This document shows positions 35,423 through 44,650 of a stretch of 64,000 bases of DNA, piece after piece (within the stretch, counting starts at the first letter, position 1; each line of letters begins with the position of its first letter). The notes beneath the pieces are model-generated. The model searched no databases. It saw only the letters and a list, made by a program, of their open reading frames with translations, and was not told where the DNA came from. Source of the stretch: Cytophagaceae bacterium (lineage in GTDB: Bacteria; Bacteroidota; Bacteroidia; Cytophagales; Spirosomataceae); NCBI GenBank assembly GCA_027491315.1, contig JAIXWL010000017.1, positions 124,001-188,000 on the forward strand, in the 5' to 3' direction. A program made the position numbers and the translations under genes.

Positions 35423-36298
35423 ATGAAGATAGCAGGCTTTACTTTCATTCGAAATGCCATAAAGAATGATTATGCCATCGTGGAAGCCATTACTTCCATT
35501 CTTCCCATTTGTGATGAGGTGGTGGTGGCTGTAGGTAAATCAGAAGATGATACTTTGGCCTTGATTCAGGCTATACCCTCGCATAAAATTAAAATCATAG
35601 AAACGGTTTGGGATGATACCCAGAGAGAAGGAGGTCGGACTTTTGCTTTGGAAACAGACAAAGCCTATGCCGCTATTTCACCTGACACGGATTGGGCCTT
35701 TTATATTCAAGGGGATGAATGTGTACATGAAAGTGATTTGCCTGTCATCAAGCAATCCATGGAACAGTATTTACATGATGCAGCTGTTGAGGGGTTATTG
35801 TTTCATTACCGACATTTTTATGGATCCTATCAGCATGTTGCGGTTTCTCGAAGGTGGTATCGACGTGAAATACGGGTGGTGAAATTTCATCCTGATGTAC
35901 ATTCCTACAAGGATGCTCAAGGCTTTAGAAAAGCAGGCAAAAAGTTACAAGTAAAGTTGATTCCTGCCCATATTTTTCACTATGGCTGGGTTAAGCCTCC
36001 TCAAGGTCTAAATAATAAAGTGAGAAACTTTACACAGTTTTATCACGATGACGCTTGGCTCGAAATGAATGTTCCGGCAGATTATCAATTTGATTATGGA
36101 AATGCAGAGCGTTTAAGTCTTTTTGAAGGGACCCATCCTCAGGTCATGCAAGCCCGTGTAGCTCAACAAAATTGGCCATTTCATGTGGACAATGAGGCCT
36201 TGAGAAAACGCATGAGTTTGAGAAGAAAGATATTGCAGCAGATTGAAGATTGGACTGGAAAACGGATTGGAGAATACAAAAATTATCGAATAATCTGA
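35423..36298 (+). CDS. Family 2 glycosyltransferase
   Basis: A 291-residue cytoplasmic GT-A-type glycosyltransferase. The start, AGFTFIRNAIKNDYAIVEAI, and the IVEAITSILPICDEVVVAVG segment form the nucleotide-sugar Rossmann core. WAFYIQGDECVHESD carries a plausible metal-binding acid pair in place of the classical DxD. No membrane helix is visible. It starts 4 bp after nuoC and its stop overlaps the next start (ATGA-type junction), so it is probably co-transcribed with both. The acceptor is unknown. Confidence 0.83.
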   Translation: MKIAGFTFIRNAIKNDYAIVEAITSILPICDEVVVAVGKSEDDTLALIQAIPSHKIKIIETVWDDTQREGGRTFALETDKAYAAISPDTDWAFYIQGDECVHESDLPVIKQSMEQYLHDAAVEGLLFHYRHFYGSYQHVAVSRRWYRREIRVVKFHPDVHSYKDAQGFRKAGKKLQVKLIPAHIFHYGWVKPPQGLNNKVRNFTQFYHDDAWLEMNVPADYQFDYGNAERLSLFEGTHPQVMQARVAQQNWPFHVDNEALRKRMSLRRKILQQIEDWTGKRIGEYKNYRII

Positions 36299-37194
36299 TG
36301 ATGGAAAAAAAGATATCTTATTTTCCCCAATCGGCTTCATCAGACAAGCCCTTTTTCTCCATTTTGATCCCCACCTGGAACAATTTGGCTTTTCTTCAGC
36401 AGTGTATTCAAAGTATTCGAAAACATTCTACAACTAGTTATCAACTAGTGGTTCACCTTAATGAAGGAAGTGATGGGTCTTTGGAATGGATTAGAGAGCA
36501 GGGCGATATAGCCTATTCTCACAGTGAGGAAAATGTTGGAGTCTGTTATGCCATGAACGCCATGCGGACTTTGGCCAGAGCGGATTATTTTTTATACCTG
36601 AACGACGACATGTATGTGTTACCCAATTGGGATGGGATTTTAAAAGAGGAGGTATTGGCTTGTCCCAATCAATATTTCTTTATTTCTGCCACCATGATAG
36701 AGCCTAGGGCACAAAGTAATTGTTCGATTGAACAGAATTTTGGACTTACTCTGGAGACTTTTGAGGAGGATAGACTTTTAAAGGAATGGCAAAATTTGCA
36801 GAAAAACGATTGGCAAGGAAGTACTTGGCCGCCGAATGTGGTACACAAAGATTTATGGGATCTAGTAGGTGGTTATAGTGTCGAGTTTTCTCCAGGCATG
36901 TATTCTGATCCTGATTTTTCGATGAAATTATGGCAAGCTGGTGTTCGGTTATTTAAAGGGGTAGGTCGCAGTAGGGTATATCATTTTGGCTCCATTTCAG
37001 TAAAAAGAGTTAAACAAAACAAAGGTTATTACCAGTTTATTCGCACGTGGGGAATGAGTTCAGGAACCTTTTCCACCTATTACTTACAAAGAGGTAAACC
37101 ATTCACAGGACCATTGAGCAAGCGACGGATACCATTCTGGGTACATCTCAAAAATTGGTATTACCGTATCAGTGTAGCTTTTAAAAATCAATAG
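36298..37194 (+). CDS. Family 2 glycosyltransferase
   Basis: A 298-residue GT2 protein. It has the usual fold start FSILIPTWNNLAFLQQCIQ, YFLYLNDDMYVLPNWD with the NDD metal site (residues ~95-110), and YSDPDFSMKLWQAGVRLFKG near the catalytic base. The start ATG overlaps the TGA of the upstream glycosyltransferase by one base; an alternative is the ATG three bases later at 36301. It converges with the next glycosyltransferase, overlapping by 7 bp. It is probably part of a surface polysaccharide or O-antigen pathway. Confidence 0.86.
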   Translation: MMEKKISYFPQSASSDKPFFSILIPTWNNLAFLQQCIQSIRKHSTTSYQLVVHLNEGSDGSLEWIREQGDIAYSHSEENVGVCYAMNAMRTLARADYFLYLNDDMYVLPNWDGILKEEVLACPNQYFFISATMIEPRAQSNCSIEQNFGLTLETFEEDRLLKEWQNLQKNDWQGSTWPPNVVHKDLWDLVGGYSVEFSPGMYSDPDFSMKLWQAGVRLFKGVGRSRVYHFGSISVKRVKQNKGYYQFIRTWGMSSGTFSTYYLQRGKPFTGPLSKRRIPFWVHLKNWYYRISVAFKNQ

Positions 37195-38129
37195 ATACGG
37201 AAAAATAGTTTAAAAGGGTAAAGCCATTTAGCCAAGGCTCCTTTTTTCTTATAGGCCAGCATGAGATCTCGGAACTTCATGACTAGGCTGACTCTCCTAA
37301 TTCGTGAAATCAGCTGGGATGAACTAAAATCTAGGGCAAGTTGCATTAGTACTTTTTTTTCTATGGCCTTTTCATTGGGACAAAACTCAGCCAATAGTCG
37401 CACCCGCTGTTGAATCCGTTTATCTCGCTCTTCACCTGATTGATAAAGTTTAGGGGCTTTTTTTAAATTAGCCCCAATAGCATTTTGATCGTGTTGACGG
37501 TATTTAACTAAGGATTCCGGTAGGTAGGTGATACCTTGAAAACAGGTAGCTAAAAAACCAATGTAATAGTCATGTGATACAAAACGTGGAAAAGGAAAGG
37601 CTTGAGCTAAAATAGACCTTTGGAATAACATACTGTGACCAGGTGCCCATGCACCAAAAGTGTACATGAGTGGAGAGCTATAAGGAATCTGATTTTTTAG
37701 ATCAGACATTTTTTTGGAAAGGCTATTTCCTCGGTCATCTATGAGTTGAGAATCCGAATAGATTAAGGAAAAAGTGCCTATTGCTTGGAATAAGCGACTT
37801 ATTTTATGTTTATCCCACAGGTCGTCTTGGTCAGATAAGGCTATCCATTCCCCTTGGGCTAGTTGTAGCACTTTCTCAAAACTCCCGACATAACCCAGGT
37901 TTTTTTCATTTTGATAAATCTTTATTCGGGTATCTTCTTGAGCCATTTTTTGAAGAATAGCCGAAGTTTGGTCTGTGGAGGCATCATCTAAATATATGAA
38001 TTCGAGATGAGGATAGTCTTGATCCAAGTGACTTTGAATCTGTTCTTCCACAAATTTCTCACCCTGGTAACAAGCCATGACGATAGAAATCAATGGAAAA
38101 TTCAAGTTGTTAATCTGAATAGAGGGCAT
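37188..38129 (-). CDS. Family 2 glycosyltransferase (rhamnosyltransferase-like)
   Basis: A 313-residue GT2 enzyme on the minus strand. LISIVMACYQGEKFVEEQIQ begins the GT-A fold, LEFIYLDDASTDQTS follows, and WIALSDQDDLWDKHKI (residues ~92-107) has the SDQDD acid cluster typical of rhamnosyl- and related transferases. The C-terminus has no clear membrane segment. It is oriented opposite to the two upstream glycosyltransferases and is 72 bp from the divergent exporter gene. The acceptor is unknown. Confidence 0.86.
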   Translation of the reverse strand: MPSIQINNLNFPLISIVMACYQGEKFVEEQIQSHLDQDYPHLEFIYLDDASTDQTSAILQKMAQEDTRIKIYQNEKNLGYVGSFEKVLQLAQGEWIALSDQDDLWDKHKISRLFQAIGTFSLIYSDSQLIDDRGNSLSKKMSDLKNQIPYSSPLMYTFGAWAPGHSMLFQRSILAQAFPFPRFVSHDYYIGFLATCFQGITYLPESLVKYRQHDQNAIGANLKKAPKLYQSGEERDKRIQQRVRLLAEFCPNEKAIEKKVLMQLALDFSSSQLISRIRRVSLVMKFRDLMLAYKKKGALAKWLYPFKLFFRIY

Positions 38130-38201
38130 TGAAAGGCTATAAATTCTAAAGTAGTTTATTAAAATTGTAGTAATTTGGCCTAAATTTAAGAAAGATTCTC
38201 A

Positions 38202-40031
38202 TTGAAAACCTACCTCCGACTTCTTAGCTATGCCGTTTCCATTCGGAACTATATATTTCCTTATTTCGGTTTTTCATTATTGGCTAGCTTATTTGGAATC
38301 TTAAATTTCACTTTGCTGATTCCTCTTTTGAATGTGCTATTCAATCAGGCTGCAGCTTCTAATATTGAATTATACCGTCAATTACCTGAATTTTCTTTCT
38401 CACCCAATTATTTCTCCTTTGCTTTCAATCATTATTTCTATGGGGCCTTGGAGCAATATGGCCGAATAGGCGCTTTGCAATATGCTTGTGGGGCTATTAT
38501 GATTTCCGTGATTTTGTCGAATATCTTTCGCTATTTTTCACAAAGGGTTTTAAAAACAGTGGAGGCGGACACCATTGCTTCCTTGCGTCAGGCTGTTTTT
38601 GAGCAAGCCATACGATTGGACTTGAGTTATTTCAGCGAGCGGAAGAAGGGAAACTTAATGTCGAGGTTGACTACAGATGTACAAGAGGTAGAAAACAGCA
38701 TTGGTCGGGCATTTACTGCCACCTTCAAAGAAATCTTTTCATTGGTGTTGTTTTTTGTCTTTTTGGCCAGTATGTCTGGAAAATTGACCTTGTTTTCACT
38801 CATGATTTTACCACTCTCAGGAGGGGTTATAGCCACGATAACCAGGAGATTGCGCCGGGCTGCAGGAGAGGTACAGCAACATTTAAGTGGCTTGATTAGC
38901 TTGTTGGATGAGACCTTTGGGGCAATGCGCGTGGTAAAAGCATTTCGGGCAGAGCCCATGATGGATCAGCGTTTTCAACAAGAAAATGGTAAATACCGAC
39001 ATTCATTATTGAAGATGGTGTTCCGACAAGAGCTTACTTCCCCGGTATCGGAGAGTTTGGGGGTTTTGGTTGTTACGGGGATATTGCTGTATGGTGGAAC
39101 ACTCGTGATTTCTGGTGATGGGGAGTTAAGTGCTTCTACGTTCATTGCTTTTATTGCGACTTTTTCACAAGTCATGCGACCAGCTAAGGCCATAGCTGAT
39201 GCATTTAGTGGAATTCAGCGAGGAGTGGCCAGTGCAGATCGTATCATTGAAATATTAGATACCCAACCAAGCATTGTAGCAGAAGAGCCTATTATTCCAA
39301 AAAAGGAATTGAAAAATCGAATTGTTTTTGATCAAGTGAATTTTGCCTATCAAAAGGATAAATGGGTATTGGATCAAGTTAGTTTTGAAATACCCAAAGG
39401 AAAGACGATTGCCTTGGTGGGACCCTCAGGAGGCGGTAAATCTACTTTGGCAGATTTATTGCCCCGTTTTTACGATCCTAGCTCAGGTCAAATTTTGATT
39501 GATGAGGTGCCTATCAAGCAGGTGCCTTTAGAAGATTTACGATCGCTGATGGGTATTGTGACCCAGGAGTCCGTTTTGTTTAACGACACTATTTTCAATA
39601 ACATAGCATTTGGTACGGAAGCAAGTCAGGAAGAAGTTGAGGAAGCCGCCAAAATAGCGAATGCACATGATTTCATTATGGCCCAAGCCGAAGGCTATCA
39701 GGCGTATATTGGCGATAGAGGATCTAAATTATCAGGTGGGCAGCGGCAGCGGATATCCATTGCCAGAGCAGTCTTGAAAAATCCACCAATTTTAATCTTG
39801 GATGAGGCTACGAGCGCCTTGGATAATGAATCGGAAAAATTGGTTCAAGCGGCTTTGACCAACCTGATGAAAAACAGAACAGTATTGGTGATTGCACACC
39901 GTTTAAGCACTATTCAGCATGCAGACCAAATTTTGGTGGTTCAAAAAGGTAAGATTGTGGAAAGAGGAACTCATGATGAATTAATGCGTGATCCTAAGGG
40001 CGTTTATGCCAAATTAAGTCATTCCAAATAA
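38202..40031 (+). CDS. ABC exporter, permease-ATPase fusion (MsbA-like)
   Basis: A 609-residue half-transporter. An N-terminal transmembrane domain of about six helices (residues ~15-320) is fused to an ATP-binding domain with Walker A GPSGGGKSTLADLLP (~residue 406), signature LSGGQRQRISIARA (~510), Walker B ILILDEATSALD, and the H-loop in AHRLSTIQHAD. The family includes lipid A flippase MsbA and other lipid or glycan exporters; the glycosyltransferase neighbours favour export of a lipid-linked glycan or lipid, which is inference. The start codon is TTG at 38202. No Shine-Dalgarno-like site is seen. Confidence 0.9.
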   Translation: MKTYLRLLSYAVSIRNYIFPYFGFSLLASLFGILNFTLLIPLLNVLFNQAAASNIELYRQLPEFSFSPNYFSFAFNHYFYGALEQYGRIGALQYACGAIMISVILSNIFRYFSQRVLKTVEADTIASLRQAVFEQAIRLDLSYFSERKKGNLMSRLTTDVQEVENSIGRAFTATFKEIFSLVLFFVFLASMSGKLTLFSLMILPLSGGVIATITRRLRRAAGEVQQHLSGLISLLDETFGAMRVVKAFRAEPMMDQRFQQENGKYRHSLLKMVFRQELTSPVSESLGVLVVTGILLYGGTLVISGDGELSASTFIAFIATFSQVMRPAKAIADAFSGIQRGVASADRIIEILDTQPSIVAEEPIIPKKELKNRIVFDQVNFAYQKDKWVLDQVSFEIPKGKTIALVGPSGGGKSTLADLLPRFYDPSSGQILIDEVPIKQVPLEDLRSLMGIVTQESVLFNDTIFNNIAFGTEASQEEVEEAAKIANAHDFIMAQAEGYQAYIGDRGSKLSGGQRQRISIARAVLKNPPILILDEATSALDNESEKLVQAALTNLMKNRTVLVIAHRLSTIQHADQILVVQKGKIVERGTHDELMRDPKGVYAKLSHSK

Positions 40032-40099
40032 TCTTACCCTTTGATAAATTCCTTAATCGATTTATCAAGAAATGATTAGTTATTCCATTTAGAAAAGGG

Positions 40100-40107
40100 T
40101 AATTTTG
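40100..40107 (+). promoter_or_regulatory. Possible -7 promoter element for the aminotransferase gene
   Basis: TAATTTTG matches TAnnTTTG and lies 36 bp before the ATG at 40144. No good TTTG -33 box was found at the right spacing. Predicted from consensus only. Confidence 0.4.
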
Positions 40108-40143
40108 CGTTCGAATTGTAAAAATTAGCATTGATTATCTACT

Positions 40144-41346
40144 ATGTCATCATCATTATTAGCACAACGAATTCAAGCTTTAGAAGAGTCTTCCACCTTG
40201 GGAATGACTAAAAAAGCACGTGAATTAGCCGCCCAAGGTCATAAAGTTATAAGTTTATCGGTTGGAGAGCCTGATTTTAAAACTCCAGCGCATATCTGTG
40301 AAGCAGCCAAGAAAGCCATTGATGATGGTTTCCACGGATATTCACCGGTAGCAGGTTATCCTGATTTGCGTATGGCCATTGCCAACAAACTTAAGCGTGA
40401 TAATGGTTTAGAATGGGCTTCTGAAAACATCGTTGTTTCTACTGGAGCTAAGCATTCATTAGCTAATGCTATTGCTGCATTAATTGATCCAGGTGATGAG
40501 GTAATCATATTCTCTCCATACTGGGTTTCTTATTCAGAAATGGTGAAATTAGCCGAGGGAACATCTGTCATTGTTCAGGGTTCTTTTGAGAATAATTTCA
40601 AAGTGACAGCAGAGCAGTTTGAGGCAGCTATTACTCCTAAGACTAAAATGGTGATGTTCGCATCTCCTAACAACCCTACAGGGTCGGTATATACAGAATC
40701 TGAGTTACGTGACATCGCCAATGTCGTTGCTCGTCATGAGCGTATTTTTGTATTGGCAGATGAAATATATGAGTACATCAACTTCACCCAAGGTGGACAT
40801 TTCTCTATTGGTTCTATTCCTGAAATTAAAGACCGTGTCATCACGGTAAATGGTGTAGCCAAAGGTCATGCCATGACGGGTTGGAGAATAGGATTTATTG
40901 CAGCAGCTAAATGGATTGCTGATGGTGTAGAAAAATTACAAGGTCAAGTAACCTCAGGAACGAATTCCATCGCACAAAAAGCAGCAGTAGCTGCATTCAA
41001 TGGCACTTTAGATCATGCTTACGAAATGAAAGCAGCCTATGACCGTCGCCGTAAATTAGTGGTTGGAAAATTACGTGAGATAGAAGGATTTAAGGTAAAT
41101 ATGCCAGATGGTGCATTTTATGCATTCCCAGACATTTCTTCTTTCTACGGAAAATCTGATGGCAAAACAACCATCAACGATTCTGACGATTTCTGTAACT
41201 GGTTATTGCAAGAAGCTTTCGTGGCTACGGTAGCTGGATCAGGTTTTGGAGCGCCTAATTGTATGCGTATTTCTACGGCTGCAGCTGATGAACAATTGGA
41301 AGAAGCTTGTGAGCGTATCAAAAATGCCGTTGCCAAATTGAAATAA
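40144..41346 (+). CDS. aspC: Class I pyridoxal-phosphate aspartate aminotransferase
   Basis: A 400-residue fold-type I aminotransferase. VISLSVGEPDFKTPAHI near residue 36 binds substrate, ASPNNPTGSVY near 175 and LADEIYEYINF near 202 line the cofactor site, and NGVAKGHAMTGWRIGF near 240 contains the PLP lysine. The common form is SKxxAMTGWR, and here the residue before the lysine is alanine; the lysine itself is present. The protein probably makes aspartate from oxaloacetate and glutamate, but prephenate or other amino-donor specificity cannot be excluded. It is a single-gene unit ended by a hairpin terminator. Confidence 0.92.
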   Translation: MSSSLLAQRIQALEESSTLGMTKKARELAAQGHKVISLSVGEPDFKTPAHICEAAKKAIDDGFHGYSPVAGYPDLRMAIANKLKRDNGLEWASENIVVSTGAKHSLANAIAALIDPGDEVIIFSPYWVSYSEMVKLAEGTSVIVQGSFENNFKVTAEQFEAAITPKTKMVMFASPNNPTGSVYTESELRDIANVVARHERIFVLADEIYEYINFTQGGHFSIGSIPEIKDRVITVNGVAKGHAMTGWRIGFIAAAKWIADGVEKLQGQVTSGTNSIAQKAAVAAFNGTLDHAYEMKAAYDRRRKLVVGKLREIEGFKVNMPDGAFYAFPDISSFYGKSDGKTTINDSDDFCNWLLQEAFVATVAGSGFGAPNCMRISTAAADEQLEEACERIKNAVAKLK

Positions 41347-41369
41347 ACAAATTTCAAGATATAGATAAA

Positions 41370-41397
41370 AGGTTAGCTCAACGGCTAACCTTTTTTT
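41370..41397 (+). terminator. Intrinsic terminator of the aminotransferase gene
   Basis: The inverted repeat AGGTTAGC / GCTAACCT with a 6-base loop (41370-41391) is followed by seven Ts. It lies 24 bp after the aminotransferase stop. Confidence 0.85.
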
Positions 41398-41428
41398 ATG
41401 CCTTTTCTTGCAGGGTCACCTTGCTAGA

Positions 41429-42565
41429 CTATTTCTGCTTTAACGTTTTACTTAACATGCTGAATCCTATGATGGCAGATACCAAGGAGGCCAATAAAAT
41501 GCTAAACTTGGATACATCCACAATGGATTCTTGATGGAAGGATAAGTTGGTGATGAATATGGACATGGTAAATCCAATTCCTCCCAAAAATCCTACACCC
41601 ACGATGGATCCCCATGTTAAATCTTTGGGTATTTTGCTCAATCCAAGGCTGGAAGCAAGAAAACAAAAAAGGAATATTCCTATTGGCTTGCCTAAACTTA
41701 GGCCTGTAAAAATACCTAAACTATAAGATTCTAAGAGTTTACTAGTTGTATCTGTGTTTAGGATAATGGCGGTATTGGCTAAAGCAAAGATGGGTAATAT
41801 GCCAAAGCTGACAGGTTTATGTAAAAAGTGCTGAATTTTAGTCGAAATGGAATGCTGGTCGCCCTTGTCAAAGGGTATAGCAAAGGCGAGTAATACCCCG
41901 GTAATTGTTGGATGTACACCGGATTGCCCCATGAAATACCACATGGCTAAACCTCCGATTAAATATAAAGGTATGGAACGCACTTTGGCAAAGTTTAATC
42001 CTCCCAATAGGGCAAAGGTGCCCAATGATAGACATAAATTAGTCCAATCTAAGCCACTAGAGTAAAATGTACCAATGATAACAATGGCTCCTAAATCATC
42101 AATTACCGCCAAAGCCGTCAAAAATATTTTTAAAGACAGAGGTACTTTACTACCTAAAAGTGATAAAACTCCCAAGGCAAAAGCAATATCCGTGGACATA
42201 GGAATGGCACTTCCAGAAATGGTGGGGGTGCCATAATTGAAAAGAGTATAAATGAGGACAGGTACTATCATACCACCTAAGGCTCCTATGATGGGGAAAG
42301 AAGCTTCCTTGATTTTTGAGAGCTCCCCAATGTAAATTTCTCTTTCTAATTCTAGACCTACTAATAAGAAAAAGATGGTCATCAATCCATCATTGATCCA
42401 ATGCTCAAGAGCGTGGCCTAAAATTTCAGTTTTCCATAAATGGTGGTAGGCATCTCCCCAGGCAGAATTGCTAATGTACAGAGAAAATAGGGTACAAAAA
42501 ATCAATATGATACCACTCGACTTTTCGCTTTCAAAGAATTCTTTAAATAATTTACTAGCCTTCAT
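41429..42565 (-). CDS. nhaA: Na+/H+ antiporter NhaA
   Basis: NhaA exchanges intracellular Na+ for two external protons and sets pH and sodium tolerance. The 378-residue protein has about twelve helices. LALAVIDDLGAIVIIG-type motif (seen as TALAVIDDLGAIVIIG) carries the essential aspartate pair near residue 155, and IPMSTDIAFALGVLSLLG near 124 is the conserved helix IV region. It is the last gene of the TlpA-PAP2-NhaA group, 18 bp from the PAP2 gene. Confidence 0.95.
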   Translation of the reverse strand: MKASKLFKEFFESEKSSGIILIFCTLFSLYISNSAWGDAYHHLWKTEILGHALEHWINDGLMTIFFLLVGLELEREIYIGELSKIKEASFPIIGALGGMIVPVLIYTLFNYGTPTISGSAIPMSTDIAFALGVLSLLGSKVPLSLKIFLTALAVIDDLGAIVIIGTFYSSGLDWTNLCLSLGTFALLGGLNFAKVRSIPLYLIGGLAMWYFMGQSGVHPTITGVLLAFAIPFDKGDQHSISTKIQHFLHKPVSFGILPIFALANTAIILNTDTTSKLLESYSLGIFTGLSLGKPIGIFLFCFLASSLGLSKIPKDLTWGSIVGVGFLGGIGFTMSIFITNLSFHQESIVDVSKFSILLASLVSAIIGFSMLSKTLKQK

Positions 42566-42583
42566 AGAATGGTTTGAGGTTAT

Positions 42584-43291
42584 TTAGAAATGATAGCTAA
42601 AGCTAGCGGCATAATAATTCGGAGCAATTTTTGGCTCCCATTGAAAGGCCTGTTTGGAAGAGAAATGTTGTTTTAGTTTTGGGTAAATACAATAGGCTAA
42701 TTCAGCTGATGCGATACCAATACCCGCTCCAACGAGCACGTCACTTAGCCAATGTTCATGATTGGCAAGTCGTAAATAGGCGGTTCCCGTGGCTAAAGTA
42801 TAGCCTGTTATGGCTAACCAAGGATATTCTTTCCCAAGTTCTTTGGCTAATACCGTGGCACCAAAAAAGGCAGTGGCTGTATGCCCTGATGGGAAGGAAT
42901 GTTCGCCACCATTGGGCCGCGTTTCGTTGATTATCCGTTTTAAACCCTGGGTAGTGACCACATAGATACCTGTTCCCAACATAAATATTCCTAATTGTTC
43001 TTTTCCTTTATGCTTTGCATTAGCCCCTAAAATTCGGGCTCCAATTTGAATCAGTGTGGGGCTATATTGCAAGAAATCATCAGCGGAGGATTGAAAACCG
43101 TGGTAGTTTTCATGATGCCAACTAACTTGCCTATCGTGGGCTGCTTGGTTATAAAAAGCTAATCCACCCAAACTTAAACCCACGGGGGCTATCCAGGGCT
43201 TCAGTTTATTGCTTTTTTTCTCTTGTCCGTAGGAAACGTTTATTCCTAGTATCAGTAAGCAAACTAGAGCCCAATATTTTAAAGTTGGCAT
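42584..43291 (-). CDS. PAP2-superfamily phosphatase, exported
   Basis: A 235-residue protein with a signal peptide (YWALVCLLILGINVSYG). The acid-phosphatase triad is visible: KRIINETRP (KxxxxxxRP, ~residue 121), HSFPSGHTATAFFG (PSGH, ~132) and RLANHEHWLSD (R-x5-H-x3-D, ~175). PAP2 proteins dephosphorylate phospholipids, undecaprenyl pyrophosphate or sugar phosphates; with an export signal it likely acts in the periplasm. The gene starts within the TlpA stop (1-bp overlap) and precedes nhaA. Confidence 0.9.
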   Translation of the reverse strand: MPTLKYWALVCLLILGINVSYGQEKKSNKLKPWIAPVGLSLGGLAFYNQAAHDRQVSWHHENYHGFQSSADDFLQYSPTLIQIGARILGANAKHKGKEQLGIFMLGTGIYVVTTQGLKRIINETRPNGGEHSFPSGHTATAFFGATVLAKELGKEYPWLAITGYTLATGTAYLRLANHEHWLSDVLVGAGIGIASAELAYCIYPKLKQHFSSKQAFQWEPKIAPNYYAASFSYHF

Positions 43292-44526
43292 TATTTCTCT
43301 TTTAAAAGGTTTTGGATGGTTTTTTCAAATTCTTGCACCCAATCCGTGTAGTATAAGCCTGTTCCTGGTCCCGAAAATCCGGTATGAATTTCTCTAACCT
43401 TACCCTTTTTATCAATGACAAATGTGGTCGGGTAGCCATAAAATTTATTTAGCATCGGGAAAACCTGTGCGATGGTTTCATCATTGGGCACACCACCAAA
43501 AACAAGTGGGTAATCGATACCAATTTTCTTTTTGAAATTCTCAATTTTAGGTCCAGAGACGGCCATATCAGGAGAGTATTCAAAAGATACGCCAATGACC
43601 TCCACACCTTTTGCTTTGTTTTTAGTATAAAAAGGGGCTAAAAATCTCGCTTCATCAATGCAATTCGGGCACCAAGACCCCATGATTTCGACAATGACTA
43701 CTTTATTTTTGAAACGCTCATCTTGTAGGCTGATTGTTTCCCCTTTGGGAGTTGGTAAGCTGAAATTTAAACGATCATAGCCTGGCTTTAAAAAGGTTAA
43801 TTTTTTCAAATCAGGTAGGCTTGCCTTGGGGTCAAGGGTACCTTTGACATCCTTTTTCGTGGCAAAACCAGAGAATAATGTTCCCGTGATTTCTTTGCCA
43901 ATGACTTTGGTTTTGAAAAGTAAAACAAAACTTCCATCAAAATAACTCACCAATAGGCTGTCGCCTGATACATTTCCCTGTAAAAAGCGGTAATCGCCCG
44001 AGGTCTGTAAAATAGACCCAGTTACTTTATTGCCTACTTGCTTAAATACTCCCACGCTAGGAGTGTGCTTGTCGTCCACGGAAATATCGACATTCCAGGT
44101 ACCGCTAATATTAACCGTTGGAGCCTTTAACTGGGTGAATCTTTCTTTGGATCCAAACTTGGCTTGAAATGGAAGTTTGTTGACAAATTTTCCATTCCTT
44201 TTCTTAATCCAGAAGCCTGACATCTTTTGAGGGCTTTCTAGATAGGCTACCAGCTCAGAATCATATAGATCAAAGGGAATGACTAAAGAATCTCCCCGAA
44301 AAAAGGATTCACCTAAATGAAAGCTTTCCGAACCATTGATGACCTTGATTAAAAAGGTATTTTTCTTTTTTCCTGGGGCTACATGTAAATTAAAGGGTAA
44401 GCCGCCTCCCTGAGAACTGAGTTCCGCTCTCCAAGGTCCCATTTGAGGTTTTTTGTTAGATTGGGCTAAACCATGAGTTGCCAAAAAGAGGGTAATCATT
44501 ACCCAAAATAGATATCGTTTCTTCAT
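43291..44526 (-). CDS. TlpA-like thiol:disulfide oxidoreductase with N-terminal extension, exported
   Basis: A 411-residue periplasmic protein with a signal peptide (MITLFLATHGLAQ). The C-terminal ~145 residues form a thioredoxin fold of the TlpA/ResA type with the active-site VEIMGSWCPNCIDEARF near residue 293. The N-terminal ~250 residues form a beta-rich segment of unknown fold, common in Bacteroidota TlpA relatives. Its role is disulfide reduction or protein maturation in the periplasm. The ATG at 44526 is preferred over 44541. It shares one base with the PAP2 gene start. Confidence 0.88.
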   Translation of the reverse strand: MKKRYLFWVMITLFLATHGLAQSNKKPQMGPWRAELSSQGGGLPFNLHVAPGKKKNTFLIKVINGSESFHLGESFFRGDSLVIPFDLYDSELVAYLESPQKMSGFWIKKRNGKFVNKLPFQAKFGSKERFTQLKAPTVNISGTWNVDISVDDKHTPSVGVFKQVGNKVTGSILQTSGDYRFLQGNVSGDSLLVSYFDGSFVLLFKTKVIGKEITGTLFSGFATKKDVKGTLDPKASLPDLKKLTFLKPGYDRLNFSLPTPKGETISLQDERFKNKVVIVEIMGSWCPNCIDEARFLAPFYTKNKAKGVEVIGVSFEYSPDMAVSGPKIENFKKKIGIDYPLVFGGVPNDETIAQVFPMLNKFYGYPTTFVIDKKGKVREIHTGFSGPGTGLYYTDWVQEFEKTIQNLLKEK

Positions 44527-44650
44527 GATATTTAGATGCATGTCCGCAAATATAGGAGAAAGCTAGGCGGCATTAAAAAAAATGGTGACAATTTCGAAAA
44601 TTGATGAAATGACCGCAGGATAATTTGTAAATTTGTTTTGACTACAACCT

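Noticed and set aside
40144-41346. Loss of the PLP lysine in the aminotransferase because the usual SK is AK
   Set aside because: The lysine is present in GVAKGHAMTGWRIG; only the preceding residue differs, which occurs in related enzymes.
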